The notes under the pieces are model-generated. The model worked only from the letters and a program-made list of their open reading frames with translations. It made no database searches and was not told the origin of the DNA. Of a DNA stretch of 57,148 bases, positions 41,606 through 54,300 are shown piece after piece. The stretch covers positions 3,895 to 61,042 of the forward strand of contig BCIH01000022.1 in NCBI GenBank assembly GCA_002897115.2, in the 5' to 3' direction. The stretch comes from Prototheca cutis. Lineage: Eukaryota > Chlorophyta > Trebouxiophyceae > Chlorellales > Chlorellaceae. The position numbers and the translations under genes were made by a program. Position 1 is the stretch's first letter. The number at the start of each line of letters is the position of its first letter.

Positions 41606-43942
41606 TCATGCCGTGGCAATGGCGGACGCCCGGCACTCGTCCAGCCCCCGCCTCATGCGCGCTGCCGCACCGGCCAGCTTGTCCTGCACGGTGTGGTGTG
41701 TGGAGTGAATGGCCAATGAACGTCGGGGGAGGGTTGCTGGGACCATTGGAATGGTGCTTGGTTGATTATGCATGACAAGCATCTCACACACACAGCAGAT
41801 GAATATCACCCCCCGCAAAACTCGCAGACCTGGATGCGCATCTTGTGCTGGAGGATGGTCTCCAGCACGGCGGCCAGGTCGCGCCGTAAACCAGCGTCGG
41901 CAGCTTCGCTGCGGCGTGCGGCTTCCTCCAGCGTGGCCTGCGCGGCCCGGAGATCATCAGCACTGGCCGCGACGTCGGCGCCGCCCGCTCCACGCAGCGC
42001 GGCCACCTCGGCACGAAGGGCCTGCACCCGCCGCCCCGCCTCGGCCGACTGCGCATCCAGCGAGCAGCGGCGGTCGGTCAGTTCACGCTCGAGAGACTGC
42101 ACACGGGCAGACTCAGCGTTCGCCTCGCGCTCGCGCTCTGCGGCGACCTCTGCAGCAGCCGCCACAGCCTCCTGCAGCGCCACACGCTCCGCCAGCAAAT
42201 CGCGAGCCCGAGCCGCGGCCGCGTCACGAAGCGCACCCAGCGCGGGACGCAACACACCGCGCCAGTCGGCGTCGCCCGTCGCCGGCGCCGTGCCAGCCGC
42301 CACCGCGCCGCGGTCCCACGAAACCTCGAACCGCGCCGCGCCCCCCCGCTTGGCCGTGGCCGGGACGAGCTGCAGGTCGCGTGCGCGAGAATCATAGCCC
42401 CGCAGCGCATTCTCCAGACCATCCAGTGCCGCCCCAAGACGCTGCTCGGCACGGGCGGCGCCTTCCTCGCCCGCGCGCCGAGCGGCCTGGGCGCCCCGGA
42501 GCTCCGCCTCCACCGCCACACGCTCCGCGGCCATACGCTGAATGTCAGCCGGCTGCACCGTTTGGCGTGCCAGTCGCGAACGCAGGGCCTCACACTCGCG
42601 CTTGACGCCTTCCAGCTCCGTGTTCAGCGCCGCCGCATCACTCGTCCGCTCCGTTACCCGCCGCTCCTGGCTCACCTTTTGCGCCTGTTGTTTGCGTGAT
42701 CGGGTGGATAATTTGTCAGCTGGTTGGTCATCGGTCTGTGTTTGCTTGGCACTCACTGGGGGCGCACACACAGCGACAGAGGGGCGTCCAGACCGACCCC
42801 CGCCGTCTGAACGTCACGCAAACCACCTCTACCTGGAGTGAGGCAATGTATTGTTGGAGCTTTTCGCGGTCGACGCGGCGCTCTTCCAGCAGACGCTTTG
42901 CGTCCGGCAACGCCGAGCGGCGCGCCTGCGCCTGCGCGACCTTGGCCTCCAACTCCTCGCGCTGCGCGGCCAGCTGCTCGGTAGATTCCGCCACCTGCGT
43001 CGCGCGGTCCTCGTACTCGGCGGCCTTGGCGGCGTACACCGCGTCGCGCAGGTCGTCCTGGAAGGCCATGTGGTAATGGTAGGCCTTGACGACATAGTCC
43101 AGGAATTCAGCGTCCAGCGCGGCCTCCTCTCCGCCGGCCGCCGCCGCAGTCTGCTCCGCACGTGCCTGGTAGTCCAGCAGCTCCACCAGCCAAGCCAGCG
43201 CGGCCAGGATGGAGGGCCAGGTGTGCGGCGTGGTGGGAGCCGTCAGACTGCTCTTGGAAATGCGAAAAGGGTACCGCAGTCGCGCAAACAACGAAATCAT
43301 TTCCTCGTCCAGCTTCAGCGCGCCCTTGGCCGTCAGAGGATCCACCCGCCGCAGCAGGAAAAGCATGATGTTGTGCACGTCCTTGGTCTGAGGAGCAGCC
43401 AGCATCTGCAGGAGCATTAGGGGAAAGATGGACGCTGGTGAACCCGGGTCGAGGGCCAGTGTCCGTGGGCTGGGTTTCCAGGAGTCTCCTGCACTCCACT
43501 TCACAGCAGCCCTAAGCCAACCTTCCCGCCCTCATCCCACCCCCACACACCATGCAACCCCAGCCACCGCGTCGCCCTGGCGCAAGCCCTGCCCCCACAC
43601 CCCTCCAAAACATTCTCATCACACCTTCAAATTTATCTGGTGCTCGTAATTGTGTGTGGCGAGGTAGGCGATGATGGTCCGCGCGCAGTTGGCCTGGAAC
43701 TGCTTGTCACTCACGGGGCGGGGGTCGGACTTCACCCCAGACCCCTTGGCCGGGTTGTGGGCCGAAGAGCGGCGCTGAACAGGCCCTGCCAAAGACAGAC
43801 GACTCATTGCCTTGTTCAGCGGCAGTTTTCCTGCAGCAGCCGCGTCCCTGGAATCCTCCTTGCCATAACGGCCAGGGCCCAAGGCAGCCCGTGCATTGAG
43901 CGAGCCGGGGCTCAGAGGCCCCAGTGTCTTCCGTCTGTCCAT
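41606..43942 (-). CDS. NDC80: Kinetochore protein NDC80/HEC1
   Basis: Microtubule-binding subunit of the NDC80 kinetochore complex, essential for chromosome attachment. Four exons (descending) 43942-43625, 43405-42833, 42684-41830, 41683-41606 join in phase 0 to 607 residues. A basic disordered N-tail (MDRRKTLGPLSPGS...) precedes the calponin-homology domain, which starts at DPRPVSDKQFQANCARTI and continues through IMLFLLRRVDP and LFARLRYPFRISKSSL. A conserved TAPTTPHTWPSILAALAWLVEL helix follows. From residue ~215 the protein is almost entirely coiled coil, Ala/Arg/Glu-rich. The C-terminus is a short exon (DKLAGAAARMRRGLDE). Length is close to the usual 550-650. Start chosen as the only ATG giving the typical basic tail. 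Confidence 0.95.
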
Positions 43943-44549
43943 CGGAGTATATGTTGCAATGTATTTTATGTGATTCTGGTGCCGTCAGTGCGCTCGGTCT
44001 TTTGTCGAATGCACCCCACACGGCAGGAGCTGTCGGTGGGAAACTCGGAAACTCTCTCCGGAAAGGGGGAAAATGAAGGGGAATTTGAAATCCCTCCCCA
44101 CCCCGAAAATTCTCCATCATCCTGCCTGTATCGACATTAACGGCGAATCGATAATACTCAGTTCGAAAGCCAATACACCCTATTAGATCAATATATAATG
44201 GGATTTTGTGCTGATTTGTTGTCTCAGACGTCACAGTTGACGGCCCAGGCGTAGGTGCAGCACGGGGCGAGACCTGGCCGCCGGCATATCACCAGGACAG
44301 CACTCGCGCACTTTATGCAATTGCATTCGTCCGAGATATTTTACAATCATGTTGTGATTTCCATGGGCCGCCGCGGATGACATTTCCCGCACATATGGCT
44401 GACATCCGGAACTGCCTTGCAGGGACGGGGTGTCGACTTGTCAGAATTCCAGCTGACCTCTCTGTTAGGCCATCCGAGCAACACGATATTTACCGGGGAT
44501 TCCCAAACAATTGTGGCACATCATTCTGCGTCTAAGCATAGAGAGCAAA
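43943..44549. promoter_or_regulatory. Divergent promoter region, NDC80 / TenA
   Basis: 607 bases between start codons pointing away from each other. An AT-rich patch at ~44090-44220 and GC-rich stretches near 44260-44290. I looked for a TPP-riboswitch-like sequence on the TenA side and did not find a convincing one. Confidence 0.4.
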
Positions 44550-45975
44550 ATGGGTGCACTTAGGGAAGAAGTCGTGGAACAGGCGGAATTGAAACTCCGG
44601 GTGTTGCCCTCTCTTCCATCTGGGGAGCCAGCCGATGACGCCGGCGTGGCCGCTCGCCTCTGGCGCGACAGCCTTGATCTGGCCCACTCCAGCCTGAAGG
44701 ATACATTTGTGGTACAGCTGAAGGATGGCACCTTGCCAAAGTGCGGTTCTGGGATAAGGTGTTGATGTTGTTGGTGGTGCTGTGGAATGAGAGACTAGCG
44801 TCTCCATGCGTCCCGGCCCGGCCGGAACGAACCAGACTGGAGAAACCAGCGCACCCCCGCCACCCCTCTGTTCTCATATTCAGGAACATCTTCCATCAGT
44901 ACATTAGCCAAGACATCCACTACCTCCACGCCTATGCTGATGTGTACAAGGCCTTGATTGCACTGTTCACTGAAGAGCATTCCCACATCGTTCACCAGCT
45001 GGCCTTGGTGTTGGGCAGGGTGGAGGCAGAGATCGAGGCGCATGCCAAGGTGCGTATTCAAGGAGCGGTTTGCTTGAAGTCTGCATTTATGTGCGCATGC
45101 CCACGGCTTGTGAATGACACGCGTGTATGCTGAACTGATCTACCCTGCATGTGACCCGGGGGACAGGTCGTGGGCGTGGAAGCCGCCATGTCACCACATG
45201 TGCTGCCATCCACCGAAGCATACATCAGCTTCCTCAGGGAGCTCTACACCCGACCAGATCCTGTACGTGTTTGTATGGTTGGATTGTATGCCCTGTTAAC
45301 ACGACTTTGTGTGAAGGTGATGTGCCGAACAGAAACCGATTCACATTCTGCATTCCCATTCTCCAGAATCCTGCACACATTGTGTGTGGCGTGGTGCCCT
45401 GCAGCCGGCTCTATGGCTGGATAGGCAAACAGATTGTGATGGAAACAGACACCGACGGACACCCTTACACAGGCACAGCCGGGGGGGGGTAATTGCAGCT
45501 GTGTGTCACCCGGGTGGCGCGTTGTTTCATGATAAATAGTAGTGTTACAGTCCGAACTCAAAGGTTGTGGTCTGGACTGAAGATCATCGGACCTTTCACC
45601 CAAAGGAGAACTGTCTTCACCCCAAACTCGCCTCAGGGTGGATTACAACGTACGGCTGTGGGGAGTACCAAAACTGGCCGCCGGTCATCGAGGCGATCCT
45701 GGACCTCATCCATGAGCCTGACAGCTATGGTGTGTGCTGCCGGGTTTTCCTTCCGTGAATGTTGAAACATGGGCGCTGGTTAGGATGACCGGCTGCTCAA
45801 GGTCTGCTCCATGTCGCCATGTCCACTGCACACGTGCCCATCTTTCTATCCTGACGCACCAAATGCAGACGAGTTGTTGGGCATCTACAGGGAAGCCATG
45901 CGGCTCGAGAAGGAGTTTTTTGCCGCGCAGTTGCTGTATGGAGCTCCGGATGCACTGGAAGCTCAATCGACGTGA
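44550..45975 (+). CDS. TENA: TenA-family aminopyrimidine aminohydrolase (thiaminase II type)
   Basis: Exons 44550-44740, 44884-45049, 45167-45262, 45367-45472, 45637-45729, 45869-45975 give 252 residues. TenA enzymes hydrolyse amino-HMP or formylamino-HMP from degraded thiamin to HMP, recycling the pyrimidine. Landmarks: LWRDSLDLAHSSLKDTFVVQL, FHQYISQDIHYLHAYADVY, VVPCSRLYGWIG with the cysteine that marks the TenA_C (Cys) subgroup, HPYTGWITTYG, and YREAMRLEKEFFAAQ with the conserved glutamate. Intron 4 needs a GC donor (ACAG|gcacag). The alternative GT donor at 45489, right after a G9 run, breaks the phase by one base, so a homopolymer length error could also explain it. The gene is tail-to-tail with the thiazole kinase, with seven bases between stop codons. 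Confidence 0.88.
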
Positions 45976-45982
45976 CCAATGT

Positions 45983-47461
45983 TCATTCGCCAGCAGCACA
46001 TGTCTCTGCGCTTTGCTTGTCGGCACCATGTTCTTGCTCCTGCTCCAGTTCAGCCTTGACCGCATCGGTCAGCAGGTGCGGGCTCTGTGCCAGGCAGTAG
46101 AGTTCATCCAGCAGTGCCGTCCGGAACGAGCCGGGGCCTCGGACGGTTGCATCGGCCGCCGCCCGCTCCGCCGCCACCCTGTCCACGTGTCGAACAGGAG
46201 CTGTAAAAAAAATGTCTCTCAATGAACGAGCTCATCATGGAGGAGGCCCCACGCATCGGGATGTTCGTGGCCGTCTTCCGGCGCTCATACAGTTGGCTCT
46301 CATGCAGTTGGCACCATACATGTAGCACCCACAGGGCAGTAGCTCCCAGGACCCCCAAAAAACAAGAGCCTGGACCAACCCAAACAACGCACCCATAATA
46401 GGCTAGGGCGTGCACGGCTGCGGCCATGGGCTCTGTGGCATGCACGGCCAGAAAGGCCGCGATCAGTGCAGTCACCGAGCAGCCCGTGGCTGTAACAGTC
46501 TGAAGCAGGGGCGAGCCATTGGCTACGCGCACCGTCCGCCCGCCCCCGGTCACGGCATCCACGGCGCCACTGATGGCCACCACACAGCCGTGCCGCAGCG
46601 CCAGTGCCTGGGCCACAGGCAATGCTGCCGCCACACTGTCGCTGCTGTCGACGCCCTTTGTCCGGGACGCAGCGGCGGCACCCAAGGCGAGCACCTCCGA
46701 CGCATTGCCCCGGACCACCGTCGGTCGCATATCCAGCAGCTCCGCGCACAGCTGTGCGATGTGTTTTATGTGTATGTTTGTATGCTTGATATGTGCGAGT
46801 TCATGTGTGTGGGGGTCAATGCACATGAGTGGAAATGGGAATGCCCAAACATGCAGCGCCAGCGGACCGTCGGGAAAAAAACCCTAGAAATCGTGCGTAT
46901 CGAGCGCCCCTTGTTTTAAAGGCCAGCTCCGGAAATGCGACAAGTGTTGGCACGCTTGCAGGTCGACTTGTCACAATTCCCGGCACCCACCCGCGTTCGA
47001 GCCGGGGTTGCGCCACATCCCACGGGATCCAGTACCCAGGGCTTGCCCAATCGGTTGGCAGCAAGGGCCGCCAGCTTCATACCGCCCGCCCAGTCCTCCG
47101 ACAGGGTGCCCACGTTAATCAGCAGCGCGCCTGCGAGCTCCACAAAGCTCTCCACCTCACTGATCGAGTGCGCCTGGATTCATCGCATCGTCTTTAGGGG
47201 GAGTGAGTGTCTGTGCGTCGACCGCGGGGGGGCAATGGCACTGTCGATGGCAGCTGGCACACGGCAAGCCACCCCGCTCCACCGCACCATTGCTGGGGAC
47301 GCTCCTGCCGCAAGCAACGTGTTTGCCATGAGATCCATGCTCACAAAGTTGGTTATGCATTGTACCAGGGGATTGACTCCTCCCAGCCTCTGGACGAAGC
47401 GCGCTGTGCTTACCCCGGCGAAGGTAACCTCCTCGTCAGGTGAGTGCGCCACCGTCGTCAT
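45983..47461 (-). CDS. THIM: Hydroxyethylthiazole kinase (ThiM)
   Basis: Phosphorylates 4-methyl-5-hydroxyethylthiazole to the thiazole phosphate used by thiamin-phosphate synthase (salvage branch). Exons (descending) 47461-47288, 47173-46991, 46751-46393, 46178-45983, phases 0, 0, 2, total 303 residues. Landmarks: NPLVQCITNFVSMDLMANTL, AGASPAM, ALLINVGTLSEDW, LGKPWVLDPVGCGATP, LLDMRPTVVRGNASEVLAL, GVDSSDS, VVAISGAVDAVTGGGRT, and the glycine-rich TATGCSVTALIAAFLA holding the catalytic cysteine. The C-terminus ends RGPGSFRTALLDELY plus a ~35-residue tail. It is divergent to the giant thiamin gene (325-base shared upstream region) and convergent with TenA. Confidence 0.94.
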
Positions 47462-47786
47462 GGTCTGATCCTATCCTTGCATGACACCCTCTGTGAGTAT
47501 TCTCTCAAAGTATTAAATGAATTCACTGCCATCAACTTGGGCAGCCTGCCTTCACTGTCTGTGGCTATGGGTGCCGATCATTTATGCTCAATTTTCGTCG
47601 GGACCATCGGCCCCGCTGCTGGATGGCTGTCATGCCCACTGGACTGTGTGCATGCTCATCACCCTTCTCAACTGCGGACGTCTCAATCCAATCGCCATGC
47701 CCTGCTTGTCCTCATCATGATCTGGACATCTGTCCACAGAAACTACCTCCACATTTCCATCAGAGCTCGCCCCACGTTCGGTCTCC
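47462..47786. promoter_or_regulatory. Shared 325-base divergent promoter, ThiM / thiamin fusion gene
   Basis: The two start codons lie back to back, so one short intergenic region must serve both thiamin genes. No specific operator or riboswitch could be recognised; the stretch is AT-richer than the flanking exons. The arrangement would allow co-regulation, but this is inference from position. Confidence 0.5.
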
Positions 47787-48714
47787 ATGGCAGCGATGAC
47801 AATGGCCCCGGCGCCAGGGTCCCAGGACCACCACTGCAAGGCTGTATCAGAGAGGCTCTGGCTCGACAGTCTGCATCTAGCTTACCAGTCCCTGATGCAG
47901 CCATTCGTCCAGGGCATTGCACGCGGCACGCTGTCCAGGTGTGGCTGGGCGGTGGTGTCAGTGCATGGGGGTTGGTCAAGGTACTTCTCAACATGACCCC
48001 ACCCCCTCCCACGCGGGCCCGGCTACTGCAGGTCGTCCTTTCAGCACTTTATCGGCCAGGACGCCACGTTTCTGGAGGCCTTTGCAGAGGGCTACCGCCA
48101 GGCCATCGCACGGTGTACCCCGGGCCAAGGGCACGCCCGGGCTGCGCTGCTCCAGCTGTTGACTGGTGTGGAAGAGGAGCTCCAGCTGCACGCGGCCTTT
48201 GCGGCACGGTGGGGTCTGCGACTGGAGCACACCACCCCCGTCCCGGCCACTGAGGCCTACGTGGCACTCTTGCGGGCTGTCTGCGGGCGACCAGGTGTGG
48301 AACTGGCCGACTGCCTGAGCGTCATGATCCCCTGCCTCCGCCTCTATGCCTGGCTGGCACGGGAGTTGGAGGCCGTGGGCGCCGCAGTGGAGGCCAACCC
48401 CTACCAAGGTAGGTGTCGGATGGATTGATTGCGCACGGCGCAACTGGGGTCGCAGATTCCCGGGATCATATTTCAACCCCGTGTTGCTGCTGGGCATAAC
48501 TTTCTTGATTGGGACATGAAATCCTGAAGCAAACAACAAGAAACTTGTCCCTACCTTGAGAACATGTGTGCATGGATGCTTTTACCATTTATTTCTCAAC
48601 CCCCTGTCTTGCAGAGTGGCTAGACACCTATTTGTCGCAGGACTACCAGGCATTAGTCCCTATAGCTGAGGGCATTCTGGACGAGGTTTACAACCCACGA
48701 ACATATGGTATGTG

Positions 48715-48790
<76 letters not shown>

Positions 48791-51341
48791 CTGCATCCAG
48801 GAGACTCGGATTCAGCAAAAGAGGGATTGACTGGGGTAGCAGCCATCGGAGCAAGCCGTCCGCCCCAGTTCCCCGAGTTGGGCTCGGGAAGGGAGCGCGC
48901 CATGTTCGGCTCCCTTGCCTGCAAGCAGAACGAACAGAAACAGTCAATGAGCAGGTCAGCACGGCTTTCATCAGCACTCATCCTCGTGGAGCAGCAAGTT
49001 TGGGATGCCTTTCCGGACAGGGAAAGGCCGGCCCGTTTCGGGGCAGGTCAGCTGGCCCTCCTCCAAATGCAGCTCCAGCAGCGCGTGGTGGAAAGCCTGG
49101 AGGAAGTCATCATCCTCCAGTGCTCCCTCCGGCACCATCTCAGGCAAGTCCGTGTAGCCTGTGGGTGATTGGAATCGGTGTGCTGCTGAGGGGGTCTGGC
49201 TGCTAACACTTGTGCAGGCATGATTCCCTTGAACCCACTCCCTCTCGTACCAACGTGGCACAGCAACACTGCCGACCCTCCCAACATGAACCCCCGCCAA
49301 CACAGAAGCTCACCAAGAGATGCAGCCGCTGTTCGAAGGGCCGGCCAGTCTATCCGGGGGAAGATGTGCCTCAGAAATTCGGGATCAAAGTCCACGTCCT
49401 GGGTGGACACCTCCCAGTGCTGTTGTTCCCTGACCTCGCCGTCCACTTCCGTGCGCTCCACGCGAGGCTCGATGGCGAATGGGAATCCCTGTTTTACGCC
49501 CTTGATTGGACATGCCAGCATGTTGTGCGTGAGCAGCTTCATGGCGTCCCTTGGAAGCCGCCTCCGCCGTCCGCCTCGTAACCGGCCGCCAGGTGAGGAC
49601 AAACTTTCTGGTCTGTGCCTGCTCCTCAAAGCCGCGCCTCGCGTGTGAAGATATGCATGTCCAGATATTGCACGTGTGTATATACGGTCCACCACAGCAT
49701 GCTACCGCTGCGCTGTGCCCCCCCACAGGGTGTTCGCGGCCATTGTTGCAACCCAGGGGAATCCAGCGCCAGGGACTTTCCCGTGACTGCCAAATCGCTA
49801 GGCCACGTCGACATCGGAACTGGACGCTCCAGCATCTGCGAGCTCGCAATGTCTGGAGCGTGTGGATTTTCCAGTTGACGAATATAAACTGGTACATGCA
49901 TGCTCGGCACTTTGTCGAGATCCGTGCTCCGGGCGTTTGGTTCGCAGGTCGTGCCGGGCAGGTGTCGGGCAGCAAACTTGATTTGCCCCGACAGGGTTGC
50001 CCCGGCTTCCAGGGGCCTCTCGCCTCGTCAGAGCAACCCTAGTATAACCCAGGGGACATCAAGTGCGTCCCGTTCGCCTCTGGGTCCTGGGAGATCGTGG
50101 ACCAGCCCCGGGGGGTGTCCTGCCAGGTTCAGCCCCCAGGGGACCCACCCCCCGGTCGTCAGATCAGCCTGTCCAGCAGGTACCCGCCCCCGTACCCTTG
50201 CCGGAGAGCCACTCACGACACAACCCCTCCTCTCCCCTTTCTTTTGTGCAGAAAGGCTGCTGCACCAGTATCGTGGGGCCATGGAAATGGAGCGCGACTT
50301 TTTTGCTGCTCAGCCCGGCCTGGCCAAGCCCCGGCCTCTTGGCCTGTTGGTCATTGATTTCGATGAGACCATCACGGAGGCAGATACCACGGGCAAGATC
50401 GCGCGTGCTGCCATCCTCGCCAATGTCGCCAAGGCGGGTTCTCCTCGCTGGGCACGGGTTTCGCTTGGGTGGGCAAGGGTGCGGGCGGGTGGGGGAGCCC
50501 CAGGCTGGGTGGGGCTCCTCCAGCCTATGCATACCCATCCTCTCAAAACCGGGGAATAACTGTATTTCCTCCGATAAAAAAGCCCAACTGAATGCGCAGA
50601 CGACGGATCCTGAGGATGCCAGGACTCTGGAGGAGGATTTGAACAGCCGTCTCAAGTGGCTCGCCGACAACTACCGGGCGCGCCGGGCGACACTGCTGCA
50701 GGATGCCCTGCCGGATGTGAGTGGCTTGTGGGGGCATGCAGTGCTTTGAGGGAAGGAAACTTGCCCCACGATGACGCAGTGGCGCTGTTTTCCTGTGGGA
50801 GCAGAGCAGTGGGTTCCGGGTGATGTCAAGCTCTGCGTTCGTTTCCAAAAGCAAACGATACCCTCTCATCCTCCCCTTCTTCTGCAGGAGAGACCTCCTG
50901 CTGTTGGCCTCTCGGACTTTGATATGGGCTGGCTCGGCGATTTTATCGATCGCCTGGCCGATTTTGACCGCGAGATGAACACCGTGGTCATCGAGTCTGG
51001 TAGGCGGCTGTGCCGCGATGTGCTTGGGGTGTACTGTGTGGTGGTGACAAAGGGGAGAGCAAACATGAGACCATCAGCGAACAACGTGCAAAGCCCGGCC
51101 GTGCATGCAGGCATCCTCAAGGGAGCCCGGCGCGAGCATCTCGCCCAAGCGGGCTCGGCCGTGGACCTCCGCCCCGGCGCCCTGGCCGTGATGAAAAAGG
51201 CCCTGGATGCCGGAGTTGCTGTGTGAGTTTCCCTTTCTTTTGCTGTGGTTTGCTTGCTTACGGCATAGCCAAGGTTTTCATGGGGTCATTGTTGCCAGAC
51301 ACTCTCCAATCATTCCAACGCCCGTGGAAAAAAATCCCCCC

Positions 51342-51372
<31 letters not shown>

Positions 51373-54300
51373 AAAAATTTCCACCCCACCACCCTTCACA
51401 GCAACCTACAAACCTTGACGACGCTGGCAGTCAAACCCGCAGCACTGGAGGCCTTGCCCGAGGTGACGCGGACGCCCAGCAAACCCCCCCCCCCCCCCCC
51501 CCCCCCCCCGGGGGAAAAAACCCCCCCCCCCCCCCCCCCCCCCCCACAGGGCGGTGGTGTCTGTGAGCTGGTCGGCCGAGTTTGTGAGGGCGGCGCTGGC
51601 GCAGGAGGGGCTTCCCGTGCTGGTGGGCGACGCGGAGGGCCAGGGCGCCATCGCGCGGCATGCGGTGTCGGTGCACGCCAACGAGTTGGAATTTTTCGGG
51701 GAGGAAACGACGGGCAACATCCGGCGACGGTGTGAGTGCGGCACCGACAAAGGCCGGCTTCTGGACGACCTGCTTCTCAACCTGGCCACCGAAGCAGGCG
51801 GGGAGGAACCAGGCGATGTGATTTACATCGGCGACTCCATCACCGACATCCCGCCCCTGATCTCGGCCAACGCCGGCATTCTAGTCGGGGAAAACCCCCT
51901 CGTCCGCCGAGTCGCCGGCGCCTGCGGCCTCAGGCTCCTACCCCTTTGTGGCGGCGGGAGTGGGGAGGGCGGCTCCAGCACGGAGGCTGCTCAGGGAGCG
52001 CCCGACTCCCAAGCGGGACCCGCGACCCCGACCGACAGGGGCACGCCGTGCGCGACGAGCCCTGCGCTGTATGAGGCGGCTTCATGGTCGGAAATCGGCG
52101 ATTATATCTTTGGCAGCGGGCGATACGTGGGCGCGGACCGGGGGGCGTCGCCGCCGCCCGTGCCCATGCTGGCGGCGCCGCTCGCGGTGCAGCAGGGCTC
52201 GGTGCCCCGGCTGCTGGTGGTTGCGGGGACCGACTCGTGCAGCGGCGCCGGGGTCCTGGCCGATGTCAAGACGGCCATGGCACTGGGCGTCCACGCTTCC
52301 GCGGCAGTGACGGCCGTCACGGCTCAAAACTCGCACGGCGTCAGCGAGGTGTTTGAGCTGCCCATCGGTACGGTGGCGGCGCAGATCGGCGCGGTGCTGG
52401 GAGACCTGGGGGCTGATGTGATCAAAACAGGCATGCTGCCCAGCGTGGACGTCGTGGAGACTGTGGCCGCCACGCTGCGGTGCAGCCCGACGCCGCTTCC
52501 GCTGGTCGTCGACCCTGTGCTTGTGGCCACCTCGGGCGACGTACTCGCGGAGCCGGGCGTCGCACGCGCCATCCGGGAACAGCTGTTGCCACTGGCAACC
52601 GTCATCACCCCGAATATTCCCGAAGCTGAGGCTCTGCTAGGAGATGGCCGCAGCATCCGAGACCTGGCAGGCATGCGTTCAGCCGCGGCAGACCTCCACG
52701 CCCTGGGCCCAGCCTATGTCCTACTCAAGGGTGGCCACCTGGCCGCGCTGGCGGCGGGTGGCACTGGCAAGCGCATCGTCGGTGCCGCGGATGACAACGA
52801 AGCCCACGACACAACTGCCCCAGGCACACCGCGGACGGGGGCGTCGCCGCGTGCGGTGACCCACACCGAGGTGCTGGGGTCAGAAGGCCTGGATGGCGAG
52901 GATGTCGATGCAGTCAGTCGGTCAGACAGCTCGGGTGCAGGCGGGACGGGTGTCACAGCCGGCATGCCGCAGCTCCGTCGCCTGTCTTCCGTGATGCGCG
53001 GCCCGGGGGGCAGCAGCGTCTTCCCATCGTCGGCACCCTCGGCAAGCGAGGTGGCGCCAAGCGGTGCCAGCGGTAGTGCTGCCGGTGGGGGCACAGCCAC
53101 TGCCGCCCAGCAGCCGCCGCCAGCATCTGTAGATGAAGAGGCCGCGCGGCGGACGCCCAGTCAAGTGGGCAATGCGCGGCTGCCGCCCCGCCCATCGGAC
53201 TATGCGTTGGTCGTGACAGACGTGCTCTATGACGGTCGCACGTTGCTGGAGCTGAGTGAGCCACGCATGACGAGTGACAACGTGCACGGCACGGGGTGCT
53301 GTCTCAGCACCGCCATCGCCGCGGGGCTGGCACGGGGCGAAGCGGTGCTGCCGGCCGTCCGTGCGGCCAAGCGGTACCTCTGGCGCACAATCGAGCGATC
53401 TCGCAACCTGCCCCTGGGAACGGGTCCCCAGCGTGTCATGAACTTTGGCTGGGCCATCGAGGACTGGGCAGCCGATCTGGCCCGAGCCCAGGCCGCCCGT
53501 GCCGTCAAGCTCGACCGCGCCAACGCCGCCGCTGCTGCAAAGGCAGCAAAGGCGGAAGCTGAGAAGCTGTCCGAGGCGGAGAAGACAGGACCCGCAAGCG
53601 AGCCAGGCAAGGGGGAGGAGGCCGTCTCCGGAAGCACTCCATTTGCGCAGCCGCTTTCGAATGCGACATCGTCGATGTTCACTGCCCTGTCGCCCATTCC
53701 GCTGCGCGTGCCGAATGCAGTGGACGTACGACTGTATGCGGTGACAGACCCGGGCCTGTGCGCGGCCGCGGGGCGGTCGCTGGTGGATGCAGTGCGTCTG
53801 GCGATCGACGGCGGTGCGACCATGATCCAACTGCGGGACAAGCGTGCGGACGCGGCGTCGTTCATCGCCGCGGCGCTGCCCGTCGTCGAGCATTGCCGGG
53901 GTCGTGGCGTGCCATGCCTCATCAACGACCGTCTGGACGTCGCGTTGGCAGTGGGTGCCGACGGCGTGCACCTTGGCCAGGAAGACATGCCCGCCGATGT
54001 GGCACGACGTCTGCTGGGCCCCGACAAGATCCTGGGAGTCTCGACCAAGACCCCGGAACAGGTGTGTATCATGTTTGTCGGGTTGCAGTTGGTGACGCTT
54101 GGGCTGCGTTCATGCTTGCGCGCAATGCAAGCCCAAGCCGTGGCCTAAACCCCCAAATCCAAACCCTAAAACCCCGAAAACAACGAAACAGGCGCTCAAG
54201 GCGGAGCGGGATGGTGCAGACTATGTGGGCGCGGGGGCGTTTGCATTTACGTCGACCAAGGCCGACAATGCCGAGATTGGACCGGTGGGCATTGCGGCTG

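Noticed and set aside
43943..51549. TPP riboswitch in the thiamin cluster
   Set aside because: I looked for CUGAGA paired with a downstream ACCUGAU/GGxUAAUxCCAGCG-like sequence on both strands in upstream regions and introns and saw no convincing pair. A covariance-model search would be decisive.
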